Of a stretch of 64,000 nt of DNA, positions 43,067-54,049 are shown in pieces. The position numbers and the translations under genes were made by a program. This stretch comes from Azorinus chamasolen (Eukaryota; Mollusca; Bivalvia; Cardiida; Solecurtidae): contig OY755236.1 in assembly GCA_963576725.1 (NCBI GenBank), forward strand, positions 64,839,379 through 64,903,378. The letters are read 5' to 3'. How positions within the stretch are numbered: position 1 is the stretch's first letter; each line of letters opens with the position of its first letter. Under the pieces are notes generated by a model. The model worked only from the letters and a program-made list of their open reading frames with translations, was not told where the DNA came from and did no database searches.

Positions 43067-43290
43067 TTAACCCTATACCACATAGATACACCTTTTAATG
43101 CATTTGCAAATCGAGTATACCCAAATCAGACAACTCCTGAAGCTGTTTGCTTATGAAATATTACAGATACAATTTTACAGTTTCTGCCATGGTATTAGTT
43201 CCTTTGTTCATAATGTCACAATATAAATGCAGCTAATTAGTATTCATAGTCACTATTTCTTCCATGAATGTTCATGAAGCAAAGGGTTAA
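43067..43290 (+). mobile_element. PalA MITE (centre deleted)
   Basis: TTAACCCTATACCACATAG to GAAGCAAAGGGTTAA. Confidence 0.82.
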
Positions 43291-43473
43291 TGAGTGATGA
43301 AGTAAAATAAATATGAGATAAGCTCATTTATTCTGCTATGAAAAGCTTGCCTTCAACAGAATGCAATGATCATTTGATAAGCATCTGCACTGGAGGCATT
43401 TAACATGGAACATACCCAGAGTACTTAACAGAAAAAATCAGCCAAACCTCATAACACCATCTTGGCAAGGGGT

Positions 43474-43643
43474 TTAACCCATTCCCTTATTGGCTACTTT
43501 TAGATCCAACCTCATTGAATAAATCTACCGAAAGGAGCATTAACGAGAGAAAAGGGAGTTTTTAGAATTGTGTAGTTCTGAAACCATTGTGATCTTATCA
43601 CAATCGTTTCAAACTAAACGAAAGGCGTATTTATGGAGGTTAA
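43474..43643 (-). mobile_element. PalB MITE lacking its central dyad
   Basis: TTAACCCATTCCCTTATTGG to TTTATGGAGGTTAA; AAACCATTGTGATCTTATCACAATCGTTT shows the inner arms and GCTCCTATAGGAGC deleted. Confidence 0.85.
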
Positions 43644-43647
43644 GCCT

Positions 43648-43846
43648 TTAACCCTTTGCTCAATGAATATTCATGTAAGAAATGATGATATCATGAATAT
43701 TAATTAGATATATGTTATAAAATGGCATATTTACACATGATTTATTTTGCAAATCTAGAATCTATAGAATCAGACATATATTAATCCATAAGCAAACTCC
43801 TACAGGAGCTGTCTGATCTGGGTCTACTCTGTTTGCAAAGAAGACA
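43648..43846 (+). mobile_element. PalA MITE, right end truncated, near exon 5
   Basis: TTAACCCTTTGCTCAATGAA, centre CTCCTACAGGAGCTG, ending after CTCTGTTTGCAAAG, 27 bp from exon 5. Confidence 0.78.
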
Positions 43847-43861
43847 GGCTAGAATATCTTA

Positions 43862-44122
<261 letters not shown>

Positions 44123-44204
44123 CTATTGAAATAACGGAGCAAAACTGGTGCAAAAAGTATGCCAATCTGGTAAATAACTTCACAATAAGTTACTTCTCTA
44201 TATA

Positions 44205-44525
44205 GATGTATGGATAGTAGGAGACTCAATCCCTTTCTGAGCTGGTCAAGAGGCACAGTCGACTGGGAAGCCAAATCTGAGAACCCAGTTCACCATCAGC
44301 TGGAAGTGTTTCAGGGGTATTGGCTGGAGGGGATTACGCAAATCCCTGGAAACCAACAGACTGGGCCGGCAGATTGTCCACAATACAGGATTGGCTGACT
44401 GTATAACAGTAGGCATTCAAGCCACTGAAGGCTTTTATCGGCCTGATGGGGTCCATCTCAACCAGGTCGGACTTGAATTCTATCTAGATTTTGTTAAAGA
44501 GGCCCTCCTTAATTGCTCCCCTTAA
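44205..44525 (+). pseudogene. Broken SGNH-hydrolase-like ORF of a retroelement
   Basis: One plus-strand frame reads WIVGDSIPF, an in-frame TGA (44,238-44,240), AGQEAQSTGK, FTISWKCFRGIGWRGLRKSL, ETNRLGRQIVHN, FYRPDGVHLNQVGLEFYLDF, VKEALL and a terminal TAA. GDSI is block I of SGNH/GDSL hydrolases, and the DGVHLnxxGLxxFL ending holds the catalytic Asp and His. ORFs with this pattern occur in DIRS-like and related elements of invertebrates. The central GxND block is missing and the frame has a stop, so this is a deleted fossil. It lies antisense in a GFAT intron between exons 4 and 5. The exact element class is inferred. Confidence 0.68.
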
Positions 44526-44529
44526 GAAT

Positions 44530-45470
44530 TTTTTTTGGGAAACTTAGTCAAATAATTATTGTAATTATTTTCAAAGTTTTGTGGCAGAAAAAAATTCTTC
44601 CAGCTGAGAGTGGATCAGGAAGGAATTCAATTTCATGAGAATACCATGATTTAAGTGCCAAAAGTCGTATAATTTACATCAGTAGATCTATTCTGGGTAG
44701 ATGGTTGTGGCCAACCTTCACATGATGTTGTTGCTCCAGCTTCATACCCATCAGTGAATGGGAACCCACAATCATGGGGCTAAATCTATATGAATACCTA
44801 GTCTGAATTGTGTTTGAATACTGCATTTTAGCTTTGGGCATACCATGTGGGACTGCAAAAAAGTCTTGGTAATCCTTAGCCTTACGTTTGTGTGTTGCAG
44901 TGGCTGAAATGGCAGTTGTACCTTATATTGAGGTGGTGATTTGCAATTGCATATCAGGTACAACCAGGTTTTGCCCTAGGTTATGGCAATCCTAGCGTTG
45001 CTTTTGCTGTGTTGCTTTGTATTTTTGTGTGTTGTCAATAGAATACAGAAAATAAGGTCCGTTTGGAATTATTAAATTAACTGGGTTGCTTGCCATAGTC
45101 TTGATCTTCTCTCAAACTAGCTTGGTGCCTTATGCATACCCAAGCAGATCTGTTACTCCACGGCCACAACATTCCACAACATTAGTGTTTGCTTCCATTT
45201 CTTGAAACCCTGTGAAGGTTTTGTAAATAAAGTTGCTAAATGTAGAGATACAGAACTAAAGCATCTCAAGTTAATGAGCAAGTATAATCTACCTTGACTC
45301 ATATCAACAAATAAAGGGCAACAACTCGGCAGTAACTTGACCTGGATATTATGATCATAGACATTATAAATTTCTAAGTTTGGAGAATATTCAGGGTGCA
45401 TGCCTGCAGTGGGTGAAAAATATGTTCCATCTAAAGATGGGCTTATAAAACTGTACCAACTGTTGGTCTA
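44530..45470. other. Intron 4 remainder, nothing recognised
   Basis: No GFAT exon or clear MITE was recognised; part of it may belong to the same degraded retroelement as the SGNH-like ORF. Confidence 0.45.
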
Positions 45471-45617
<147 letters not shown>

Positions 45618-46059
45618 CTACTATAAGCAGATTCAACTCTTTGAACACGAAAGAATTATGGTTTGCAAATTTGTCTTTTGCTACAAATTCTAAGTTGATT
45701 TTCACAATGATGTTTTTAAAAACCATGATCATAGTAACAAACTATTGTGAACCTGATGAGACACCATGTTACATACATTTGGAACATCCTGAGTGCTAAA
45801 AGTAAAACTACATTACATTATACTGTCTCATTAATACATGCTCCCATTCTTTTCAACTTAATAAGCTATTCAAATATTGCTGTGTACCTCAATGTTCAAA
45901 GCAGACTTTTCCTTTCCTTCATTTCAACTATAAGAACAGTGTTCAAACAGTTCTGATCCTAATGAGAAATTGAGTGACATTATCTTTCTTCAATACATTC
46001 ATATAATATGCATGTGTTGTGATAACTATTTGCACAATACCTTGAAAAAAAGCTGAAAT

Positions 46060-46370
46060 AAGATGTGTTAGTGAAACACTATGCCCCCCGCTTATCGCCA
46101 AAATAAATTTGACCAGTAATTTGACCTTTGACCTTGATATATGACTTTGACCTTAATAAGTCATCCCTAAAATATCCGCCTCAATAAGTTGCACATGCAT
46201 GCCAAGTTTGAAGTATGTATGTGCAATGGCTACAAAATTATCGCCAACGTTTAAGTTGTCCGCAAACCAAGCAACCAACAGACAGGTCAAAACCAATATC
46301 CCCAGGTCAAAACCAATATCCCCCCCCCCAACCCTTATGATCAAGGGGGGGTGGGGATAAAATGTATGTG
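46060..46370 (+). repeat. ATGCCCCC-ended element (short copy)
   Basis: GATGTGTTAGTGAAACACTA and TGCCCCCC at the left, TTTGACCTTTGACCTTGATA, then CCAATATCCCCCCCCC and ATCAAGGGGGGGTGGGG. Same family as 18,100-18,655. Confidence 0.72.
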
Positions 46371-46607
46371 AGATGCATAATCATCGTTCAAAACCTGATA
46401 TCTAAAACCTTAAGTAACAGCGATCTTGACCTTGACCCTGGATCCATCAAATACATTCTAAAGCTTTGCCTCCATAATAGCAATCCGTAAACCAAATTTG
46501 ATCACAATATGTATTTCCCAACTGATGTCATTGTCCACAACTTGAAATTTTAACGCGGACCTGCCCTATGAAATATATACTTCAATCTAACAACCAAAAT
46601 TTTCTTT

Positions 46608-46738
46608 GTTAAACCTTTTAAGTGAGGGAAACAAGTCACTAATGTCCTTTGCAAACCGTGCAGACCCAGATAAGAGGCCTCCTAGAGGAGCCCTCTCATG
46701 AGAGTGTGCACTGTTTGTCATGTTACTTCCTGTAATTT
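46608..46738 (+). mobile_element. PalG MITE, right end lost
   Basis: TTAAACCTTTTAAGTGAGGG, GCAAACCGTGCAGACC, GAGGCCTCCTAGAGGAGCCC, TGTGCACTGTTTGTCATG. Confidence 0.75.
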
Positions 46739-46988
46739 ACTGAATAAAAATGTACAACTGCATAAAATATTTCTATAAACATTGAACGAGCTCCCCAGAA
46801 AAAAATGTCTTCTTGATTGCAAACATAGCAGACCTAGGCACCACTTCTGATCAAGGTCAAAAATGTTTTTCAAGGAATATGACATTATATTGAATGGCAT
46901 TTGAGTGCCAATGTAGACCTATTTGGTCAGATCTGAATCTATGCTGTTTGCAATAAACCAAAGACACTTTTTCATCTTGCCAAGATCA

Positions 46989-47222
<234 letters not shown>

Positions 47223-47230
47223 CTATCTGC

Positions 47231-47465
47231 TTAACCCATTACCTCATTGGTTATTTTAACCCCAACCTCCTTGAATAAATCTACTGAAAAGGAGCATTTA
47301 CTACAGAAAAGGAAGCACTTAAAAATTGCGTTGTTTTGAAACCGTTGTGGTAAATACATCATTTGTTCAATAGCAGCAAATTTTAATGCTCTATTTATCA
47401 CAATTGTTTCAGAAAGCGATTTTTAAAGTGGTGTCAAAAAGCGTCAATATGTGGGAATGGGTTAA
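47231..47465 (-). mobile_element. PalB MITE
   Basis: TTAACCCATTACCTCATTGG to TGTGGGAATGGGTTAA; core degraded (TTGTTCAATAGCAGCAAA). It begins 34 bp from exon 3's acceptor and shares its right TTAA with a PalA. Confidence 0.87.
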
Positions 47466-47700
47466 CCCTTTCCTCCATATATAAGCCTTTCTACGCCTTT
47501 GCAAACATAGTAGACCCAGATCCTATAGGAGCTGTCTGATCAGGGTCTGCCCTATTTGCTAATGGAATTTAACAGTTCTGTTTCTTTACTTTCTAAAATG
47601 GCTACAATGTTCCACCTTCCATATCTTATTATAATTATTTTCTGCATGAATATTTAGTAGGTATTGAAATTCGGAATGAATGCAGAACTGGGAAATTTAC
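47462..47700 (+). mobile_element. PalA MITE (long subfamily)
   Basis: TTAACCCTTTCCTCCATATA, centre ATCCTATAGGAGCTG, ending GCAGAACTGGGAAATTTAC. Confidence 0.8.
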
Positions 47701-47701
47701 C

Positions 47702-47905
47702 ATTTACCCTGATGAATATTCATGGCAGAATCCACCCCATATAAATATCAACTTGCTCATATATGTATTCTCATACAAAACAAGTGAAAAGATAGTGTTA
47801 TCACAAACAGTACAACCAATCTAAACATCATCAGAAGCAGACCAAGACCTGGATCTAATCTGTTAGCAAAGGCATCAAAAGGCCTCTCTATCAAGTCAAG
47901 TTTAT
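47702..47905 (+). mobile_element. PalA MITE (degraded)
   Basis: CATTTACCCTGATGAATATTC, CATCATCAGAAGCAGACC, GGATCTAATCTGTTAGCAAAGG. Confidence 0.55.
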
Positions 47906-48082
47906 GGGTTTTTTCATGATCATGATTAAATAATTTTTTTCAAATGAAAGCATCATTTCTTGCGAAAATCTCAAACTCTGAGTCAAATAATACAAGTGTG
48001 ACCAGCACACATTTGGTGTTACCAAAATATTATCAAGAAAATATTATTTCTTGGTCTTTACAAGCCTATACGTGATAATTCT

Positions 48083-48205
48083 GCCTTTTTATGCCTTTGA
48101 AAACTGAACAGATCCAGATCAGACAGCTCATACAGGAGCCATCTAATCTAGGTGTACTCTGTTTGCATATGCATGAAAAGGCATTTATATGAAGGAAAGG
48201 GTTAA
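48083..48205 (+). mobile_element. PalA fragment next to exon 2
   Basis: GAAAACTGAACAGATCCAG, AGCTCATACAGGAGCC, CTCTGTTTGCATATGC, ending GAAGGAAAGGGTTAA 30 bp from exon 2's donor. Confidence 0.75.
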
Positions 48206-48234
48206 GCTTTGAAAAGCAACACAATTTTATCTAC

Positions 48235-48398
48235 CTTTCATGATCTGTTCAAGTTCCATCTGCAGAGTTATGACCTCTCTGTGTGAAGGGTCATCTACCT
48301 TTCTCTTCACTCTGTGTATGGTCAGACACCCTTTACTGACGGCAGCAACATCATCATCCTCCAAAAATATCACCTGGTTGGTGTGTTCTATCACTGCG
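48235..48398 (-). CDS. GFPT1: GFAT window exon 2 (end of glutaminase domain to SIS linker)
   Basis: 164 bp: one leading base, 54 codons, one trailing base. It encodes [20 protein letters not shown], which closes the glutaminase domain, then a linker rich in basic residues ([10 protein letters not shown]) and the helix [10 protein letters not shown]. The acceptor is TTTATAG|C and the donor AAAG|GTAGAT; the glycine codon after MK is completed by the next exon. Linker serines in mammalian GFATs are regulatory phosphorylation sites; whether the equivalent positions matter here is not visible. Confidence 0.95.
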
Positions 48399-48569
48399 CT
48401 ATAAATAGACATGAAGCAATCAAGAGTTAAAAACTGGTAATAAACTGAATACAATGACATCCCTCTAAACCGGAATCACAACTTGATACTAACGACATGT
48501 TGAGTTCCTTGGCATCTTATCTGGATCCACACTGTATGTAAAGGTTATCAAAAGTTCCTCACATCATGC

Positions 48570-48806
48570 TTAACCCATATTCCCTCATATTGACAACTTT
48601 TGACAACTCTATAAAAGTAACTTTGTGAAAAACCATTCTGATAAATAGAGCATTTGCTCCTATAGGAGCAAAATTTAATGCTCTATTTATCACTATGGTT
48701 TCAAACTACAAAATTCTGAAATGTTCCTTTTCTCTAGTTAATGCTTCTTTCGGTAGATTTATTCAAAGAGGTTGTATCTAAAAATAGCCTATGAGGTAAT
48801 GGGTTA
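48570..48806 (+). mobile_element. PalB MITE
   Basis: TTAACCCATATTCCCTCATA to ATGAGGTAATGGGTTAA; core TTTGCTCCTATAGGAGC. Confidence 0.92.
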
Positions 48807-48876
48807 AGGCTAAGATAATAATACATTTAAATATCAAGAAACTGTTGCACAGTTACTAAAGTATTGAGAGTGTTAT

Positions 48877-49132
48877 TTAATTCTTTACCAATAAATATTC
48901 ATGTAAGAAACAATGACATAACAAAAATTGTTTGGTTGAATTTTTATAATGGTATAATAAAAATTATGAGCACAGAATTTATTGGCCATGGCCGAAACTG
49001 AAAATCAGATCTATATACTTCCATAAGCAAACAGAGAACACCCTGATCAGACAGCTCCTGTATGAGCCGTCTTATTGGGTCTACTCTGTTTGCAAAGGCA
49101 TGGAAAGGCATTTCTATTAAGTAAAGGGTTAT
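48877..49132 (+). mobile_element. PalA MITE
   Basis: TTAATTCTTTACCAATAAAT to AAGTAAAGGGTTAT, centre AGCTCCTGTATGAGCCG. 44 bp from exon 1's donor. Confidence 0.83.
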
Positions 49133-49176
49133 TGACCACTGAATTCAAGAGTAGAAATAAAGGATGTGAGGCTCAC

Positions 49177-49285
49177 CTTGCATCTGAAGCAAAAAAGTAT
49201 TCTGCCTCCTTCTCCGGTCCAACTGTATGATATTCCTGGGTGGAGTCCAGTCGCTGTGTGTTTGGGGTCATGAAACTACGGTTAT
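49177..49285 (-). CDS. GFPT1: GFAT window exon 1 (end of glutaminase domain, linker)
   Basis: 109 bp: two leading bases, 35 codons, two trailing bases. The acceptor is ..TTTTCACAG and the donor AG|GTGAGC. It encodes a variable loop (NRSFMTPNTQRLDSTQEY..) followed by the conserved stretch AEYFFASDA, which in other GFATs precedes SAVIEHTN; the serine codon is split AG|C across the junction with the next exon, which confirms the splice. The loop corresponds to the poorly conserved region before the end of the glutaminase domain, where vertebrate GFPT1 carries an alternative muscle exon just upstream. No equivalent of that exon was seen here. A PalA element ends 44 bp beyond the donor. Confidence 0.92.
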
Positions 49286-49463
49286 CTGTGAAAATGTTAC
49301 AAGTTTACTACTTATTCATGCAAAAAAGGATATTCTACAAAGCTTGAGGACATGTCACAACAAAGTCTTCCATCAAAAACCTATAACAACACTATATATC
49401 AATGTTTCATCATCTTAGCAAACAATTTAGATGAGTCTCAAGAGTCAATTAAAACATTCTGTC

Positions 49464-49565
49464 CTAACCCTTTACTAACGCCTTTTGACACCTTTGCAAA
49501 CAGCATAGACTCGGATCAAACAGCTCCTGTAAGAGTCATCAGGGTCTGCTCTGTTTGCAAACAGA
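49464..49565 (+). mobile_element. PalA left half
   Basis: CTAACCCTTTACTAACGCC, GCAAACAGCATAGACTCGG, AGCTCCTGTAAGAG, CTGCTCTGTTTGCAAACAG. Confidence 0.65.
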
Positions 49566-49645
49566 ATATCTAAGATCTGAGTCTATACTATTTGGACTAG
49601 CTAGGTATTCACTTGTATTAATATGCAACAATATAAAATAATAGG

Positions 49646-49896
49646 TTATCCCTTCGCTTGCTGAATTCTAAAATACATTTCTCCTTCTTTACCCATGCCC
49701 TGTTGTATAATTACGTATATGTTAACTGTGTACAAGTATATCACTGTGCAATCACTGTTGTGGAGTGCATTTGGTTGCACAATTCAACTTGTAAATAGTG
49801 CAGACCCTGATGAGACAGCTCCTGCAGGAGATGTCTCATCTGGGTCTTCACTATTTACAGGTAGGTATATTGACGCGAATAGCAAGCGAAGAGTTA
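49646..49896 (+). mobile_element. PalD MITE
   Basis: TTATCCCTTCGCTTGCTGAA to AGCAAGCGAAGAGTTAA; centre GACAGCTCCTGCAGGAGATG. Confidence 0.9.
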
Positions 49897-50495
49897 ATTC
49901 ATGTTCATAATGGGCTGGGTCTGCCATAAATAGTCATTGAGTAAACGGATAAAGACCTAAAGTTAGAACTTGTTTTGGTCATCCATGTAGAAGATTTACT
50001 GGTGTGTCTTTGAATGTTATTTTTTGGCAAATAAAGGAACATCTATATAAATATCATACAGTTATGGATAGTGATAGGATTATCTGTTACACTATGTTGG
50101 ATCAAAACACAAACTGTCCAGTTAGTCTGTCCACTCAGTTCCTAACAAGCACAATCAGAGCTACAAACAAGCAAAGACATTAGGCAACTGTCCAACTTAA
50201 GTAATATCATATGCATGCTGAAGTTGACATTAAGAACTACATGCATTCTGTTCATATCAAATCTAGTTGGATTTTGGGAACATTTTGGGTATACAGTAAA
50301 ACCTTTTTGTCTAAAGAATACTGGCTAGAGATTGAGCAATTTCAAAGAAAGACATGCATCCATATTGTATACTGACATGAAAAAGAAACACAACATTTTA
50401 TTACAGATTTTGTCTGTATTACATTTATATGCACTGATAACTGGCTGCATCTGATTTTCACTCTAAAGCCTTCACACTGTTCCAGCCTTTTGTAT
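49897..50495. other. Mostly unrecognised DNA with a PalC left-end scrap
   Basis: ACAGTAAAACCTTTTTGTC at about 50,295 resembles a PalC end; otherwise nothing recognised. Confidence 0.4.
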
Positions 50496-50499
50496 CGAA

Positions 50500-51300
50500 C
50501 AATAAAGCCAAATGGTGGTCGCTAGAATACTTGGACCTCACTGGTCTATGATATCTTGTATGTATGATCGACTTAGGGAAACTGGCATGACAAGAGATCG
50601 TCAGAGAAGTGGCTGTCCTTGTGTTCATCAGGACGTCAGTATGTGTACATATGCCTCACTTATTTGCATCATAGCTTTAGAACTGCTATGGAAAATGTGC
50701 AAAATATTCAGGGTTTGCACAATAACCACATAAGCTGAGATACAGATCTGAACAGGCTTCATGAAGCTGGGTTAAGACTGAAACATCCATACATATGTTT
50801 GCCTTTAACCCCTCAATCACATCACACTAGGTGTAACTTGTGGAGCAGGCACATGCCAAATGCGTTTCCAATGTGTCTAGATATCCTTTAGACAAGTCTA
50901 AATATCTTCTTCACAGGTCTAAGAGTCAAAGAGTATTTAGACTTTGTGGAGAGAGATACGTTGACGAGTGGCACCATCATCAAGGGCAACATACATGGTG
51001 GCACAGGGTAACGGTGTGGGAAGGAATATATTATGGGCATAAGACACTATGCAATCCTACAGCATTGTGTTGTGACATCATTCTGGAACCAGTCATCGTA
51101 ACATTTGTTCAGCTTCACAATGTCACATTCCAACATGAATAGACGTACACACCAACGTCAAAATCCACTGTCAATGTTTGACAAACTTTTCCAGGATTTA
51201 CTGGAAGAATGGGACAACATCCCAGTTGGCCAGATCAAGCTTCTCCTAAATTAAATGATAGGCAGGAACCAAATGTGGCCAATAGAGGCCACACATGGTA
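50500..51300 (+). pseudogene. Decayed Tc1/mariner transposase
   Basis: Plus-strand fragments match Tc1-type transposases in order: a helix-turn-helix part VARILGPHWSMISCMYDRLR, then ETGMTRDRQRSGCPCV, the GRPR-like linker; after a break, RVFRLCGERYVDEWHHHQG, WWHRVTVWEGIYYGHKTLCN (like vmVWagIsygg.T.L), then CDIILEPVIVTFVQLHNVTF. The DNARPHTA and WPaxSPDLNPIE blocks survive only as scraps with stops. Several frameshifts; no catalytic DD(E/D) triad can be assembled. It lies upstream of the first recognised GFAT exon, presumably in a large intron. Confidence 0.75.
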
Positions 51301-51304
51301 TTAG

Positions 51305-51770
51305 TAGGGCTGACTATTGGGGCCAGTTTTGACTATTGCAATACTATTGCTATTGCTGAAAGTACTATTGCGATACTATTGCTATTGCTGGAAACTATTG
51401 CAATACTATTGCAATAGTTATTGCCTAGATTTGAAAACTTGTAAATGCAAATTTGCACAGTGTAAGATATAACTTTGCTGTAAATACTTACTAAAAAATG
51501 TTTGTGGAAATGATTTAAAATGAATTGGGCTTTGCCACTTGTGTTTTACAGCTTTTGTTTTTAACAAACTTGACCTCCGAGATTGTCGACGCCATCTTGA
51601 AAACACAATACCAATTACATGAAAGAACTATCGAAACTATCGATAGTTAGAGCAACTATCGCAATAGTCTATCGTCAATTGGAAATAACTATCGATAGTG
51701 TAACTGGGATAGAGAACTATCACGATAGTTCGATAGTTTGATGTATTGTTACACCACTAGGTATTACCCG
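51305..51770 (+). repeat. ATTGC/CGATAGT-rich repeat element
   Basis: Left end: repeated ACTATTGCAATACTATTGC; right end: ACTATCGATAGTTAG, GATAGTTCGATAG. The right half is roughly the mirror of the left (ACTATTGC/GCAATAGT becoming ACTATCG/CGATAGT), giving complex subterminal inverted repeats around a ~170-bp unique middle. Probably a non-autonomous DNA transposon; superfamily not determined. Confidence 0.7.
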
Positions 51771-52069
51771 TTAATTATATGCATAATCTTTCAAATTTTG
51801 GACTGTGCCCATCAATATTTTGCGGGTTGTACGATGTCTCATTTAAAACTACTGTAATCACAAACGTATCATGATTAACATGAAAACTACCCAATTCAAC
51901 TCACATACTTTTGATTAATATGCCCGTACACTGATAAAATATTTAAACAGAGAAAAGCATTGTAATCTTTTTATGTGTCAGTATAAAAAGTGTGCGGGAT
52001 GAACAGTAAAACTAGAAAATATCTTCATTCACTGCAGGTGACACAAAAATTTCCTAAGTTAGCAAGATA

Positions 52070-52319
52070 TTAACCCTTCGCTTGCTGAATTTTAAAACAC
52101 ATTTCTCCTTCTTTACCCATGACCTGTTGTATAATTACATATATCTTCACTATGTACAAGTATTTCGCTGTACAATCACTGCTGTGGAGTGCACTGGTTG
52201 CACAATCAACTTGTAAATAGTGCAGACCCTGCTGAGACAGCTCCTGCAGGAGCTGTCTCATCTGGGTTTTCACTATTTACAGGTAGGTATATTGACCTGA
52301 ATAGTAAGCAAAGGGTTAA
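52070..52319 (+). mobile_element. PalD MITE
   Basis: TTAACCCTTCGCTTGCTGAA to GTAAGCAAAGGGTTAA; perfect centre GACAGCTCCTGCAGGAGCTG. Confidence 0.92.
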
Positions 52320-52352
52320 GGAGTATTTTATTGCTTTAATCATGTAATAATC

Positions 52353-52735
52353 TTAACCATTTCCATGCCGGAAACAAATGTACTCGTATTTGTAAACAGT
52401 GTCAACACATACTTGGACGTAAACCTAAGACCAAGCATGTACTTCAAATTTGTCTTTTTCAAAACGGACTAGAAAATCATATTCACCAACTATTTCAAGT
52501 ACATATTTGGCCAAGTACGCCTCATTCATATAACTTCTACCTAGATTTACGGAATAATATGCTTGAGTTTCAAGTATGTGTTGGTAAATTAGATTTAAAG
52601 ACAGACTGGGATTTGAAGTACATGCTTGGGTTTCAAGTCCAAGTATGTGTTGTTGAATTCCAGGCCTGATGGCTCTTAGAGAAGTTCTCTAACCAGGGGG
52701 GTGCACTGTGTGCTTTTCAAAATCCTGCAGCAGAT
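52353..52735 (+). mobile_element. PalG-like element split by a 250-bp inverted-repeat element
   Basis: Left part TTAACCATTTCCATGCCGGA to TTTGTAAACAGTGT; right part CAGGCCTGATGGCTC to GTGCACTGTGTGC. Confidence 0.6.
52404..52658. mobile_element. ~255-bp inverted-repeat element
   Basis: Arms CAACACATACTTGGACG .. AAGCATGTACTTCAAA and TTTGAAGTACATGCTTGG .. CCAAGTATGTGTTG. The inner part also repeats CAAGTAC and AAGTATGTG motifs. It interrupts a PalG-like copy. Confidence 0.75.
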
Positions 52736-52824
52736 TCAAGCCTTTCATTCTGATTGAAAACTGATGGGCCCATTCTAATTTGAATATTCATTATTTAATG
52801 GAATGATATTAACCATAAAACTTG

Positions 52825-53055
52825 TTAACCCTTTCAATCATATAAACATGTTTTCAAACATTTGCAAACAAAGTACCGGTAGACCCAGATCTGATCATGG
52901 TCTGCTCTGTCTGCTTATGAAGTTATATGGATCTAATTGTACAGTTTCTGTCATGGCCAAAATTTCATACGTTCACATGCCATTATGAAAAATAATCTAA
53001 TCAATATTTATGATGTCATTATTTCTTACATGAATATTCACGGAGAAAAGGGTTA
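52825..53055 (+). mobile_element. PalA MITE
   Basis: TTAACCCTTTCAATCATATA to GGAGAAAAGGGTTAG; centre deleted (CCAGATCTGATCATGG). Confidence 0.85.
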
Positions 53056-53176
53056 GCAAACATTGCAGACCTTCACAAACACTGTAGACCTCAGTATGTG
53101 GTGGTTATAATTTGGGTCTACACAGTTTGCACATTCCTAATGCCTTTATTCCTTGAAATGATTAATTACATATACA

Positions 53177-53363
53177 GTAATTCTTTTCATGCTAGGATAT
53201 TTTTTTCTGCAAAAACTGTCACTTGCCACAAATCAGGATAATTTTTCTTCCATTTCCCTTCAAAAATACAGTCAAATGACGGTGACAAACAGTTCTGATC
53301 CTGATGAATCCAAACTGTTTGCACAGGATATCACATAATAGCTGCTAGCATGCAAAGAGTTAA
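53177..53363 (+). mobile_element. PalE MITE
   Basis: TAATTCTTTTCATGCTAGG to CTAGCATGCAAAGAGTTAA; centre GTTCTGATCCTGATGAATCC. Confidence 0.78.
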
Positions 53364-53629
53364 GTGGAAAATTGGAGATAACTGTATAAACATGTGTATA
53401 TCTATTGATTTTATATATCAACTGTTTACATTATTATATAATATACATGCAAGTACTGAGTATACCAAAGTACAAATGCAAGGAATTTCAAAGTCTCAAA
53501 GATTATCAATCCACATTTAGCAGATGTAACCATGTCCTACATTCTAAGATACCCTTGTAAGTACTCTAAATACAAGAAAAAGGACATACCGATAAGAGAT
53601 TGTTTTTTTATTATTTTTACTTGTGTAAC

Positions 53630-53765
53630 CCTAATTCACCTAAGAATTCAGACACAAAACTTAGACAAATAGTGAAGACCCAGATCAAACTGCATCTTAA
53701 GGTAGTTTGATATGATCTATACTATGTGCTACCATGCCAATCTAATTTAAGTTACTAAAATGGTT
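53630..53765 (+). mobile_element. PalH palindromic element
   Basis: CCCTAATTCACCTAAG, CAAATAGTGAAGACCCAG, TCAAACTGCATCTTAAGGTAG. Confidence 0.6.
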
Positions 53766-53779
53766 CCAAAACTGACTCC

Positions 53780-54009
53780 TTAACCCTTTCCATGTCCTAT
53801 ACTTATTCCAAATTTTGATACCTACTGAATATTCAAGGCCAAAATAGTTATAATGAAATATGGAACATTGTAGCCGTTTTGGAAAGTAAAGAGACATATC
53901 TTTCAAATTCCATTAGCAAACAGAGAGGACCCTGATCAGACGCGTACATCTGATCTGGTGTACTCTGTTTGCAAATGTGTGAAAAATGTTTATAGGAAGA
54001 AAAGGATTC
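53780..54009 (+). mobile_element. PalA MITE (long subfamily)
   Basis: TTAACCCTTTCCATGTCC to GGAAGAAAAGGATTC; centre mostly deleted (GACGCGTACATCTGATC). Confidence 0.83.
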
Positions 54010-54049
54010 AGCTTTACATACCCATGTAGAGGGCAGATTGGATGTCCAG

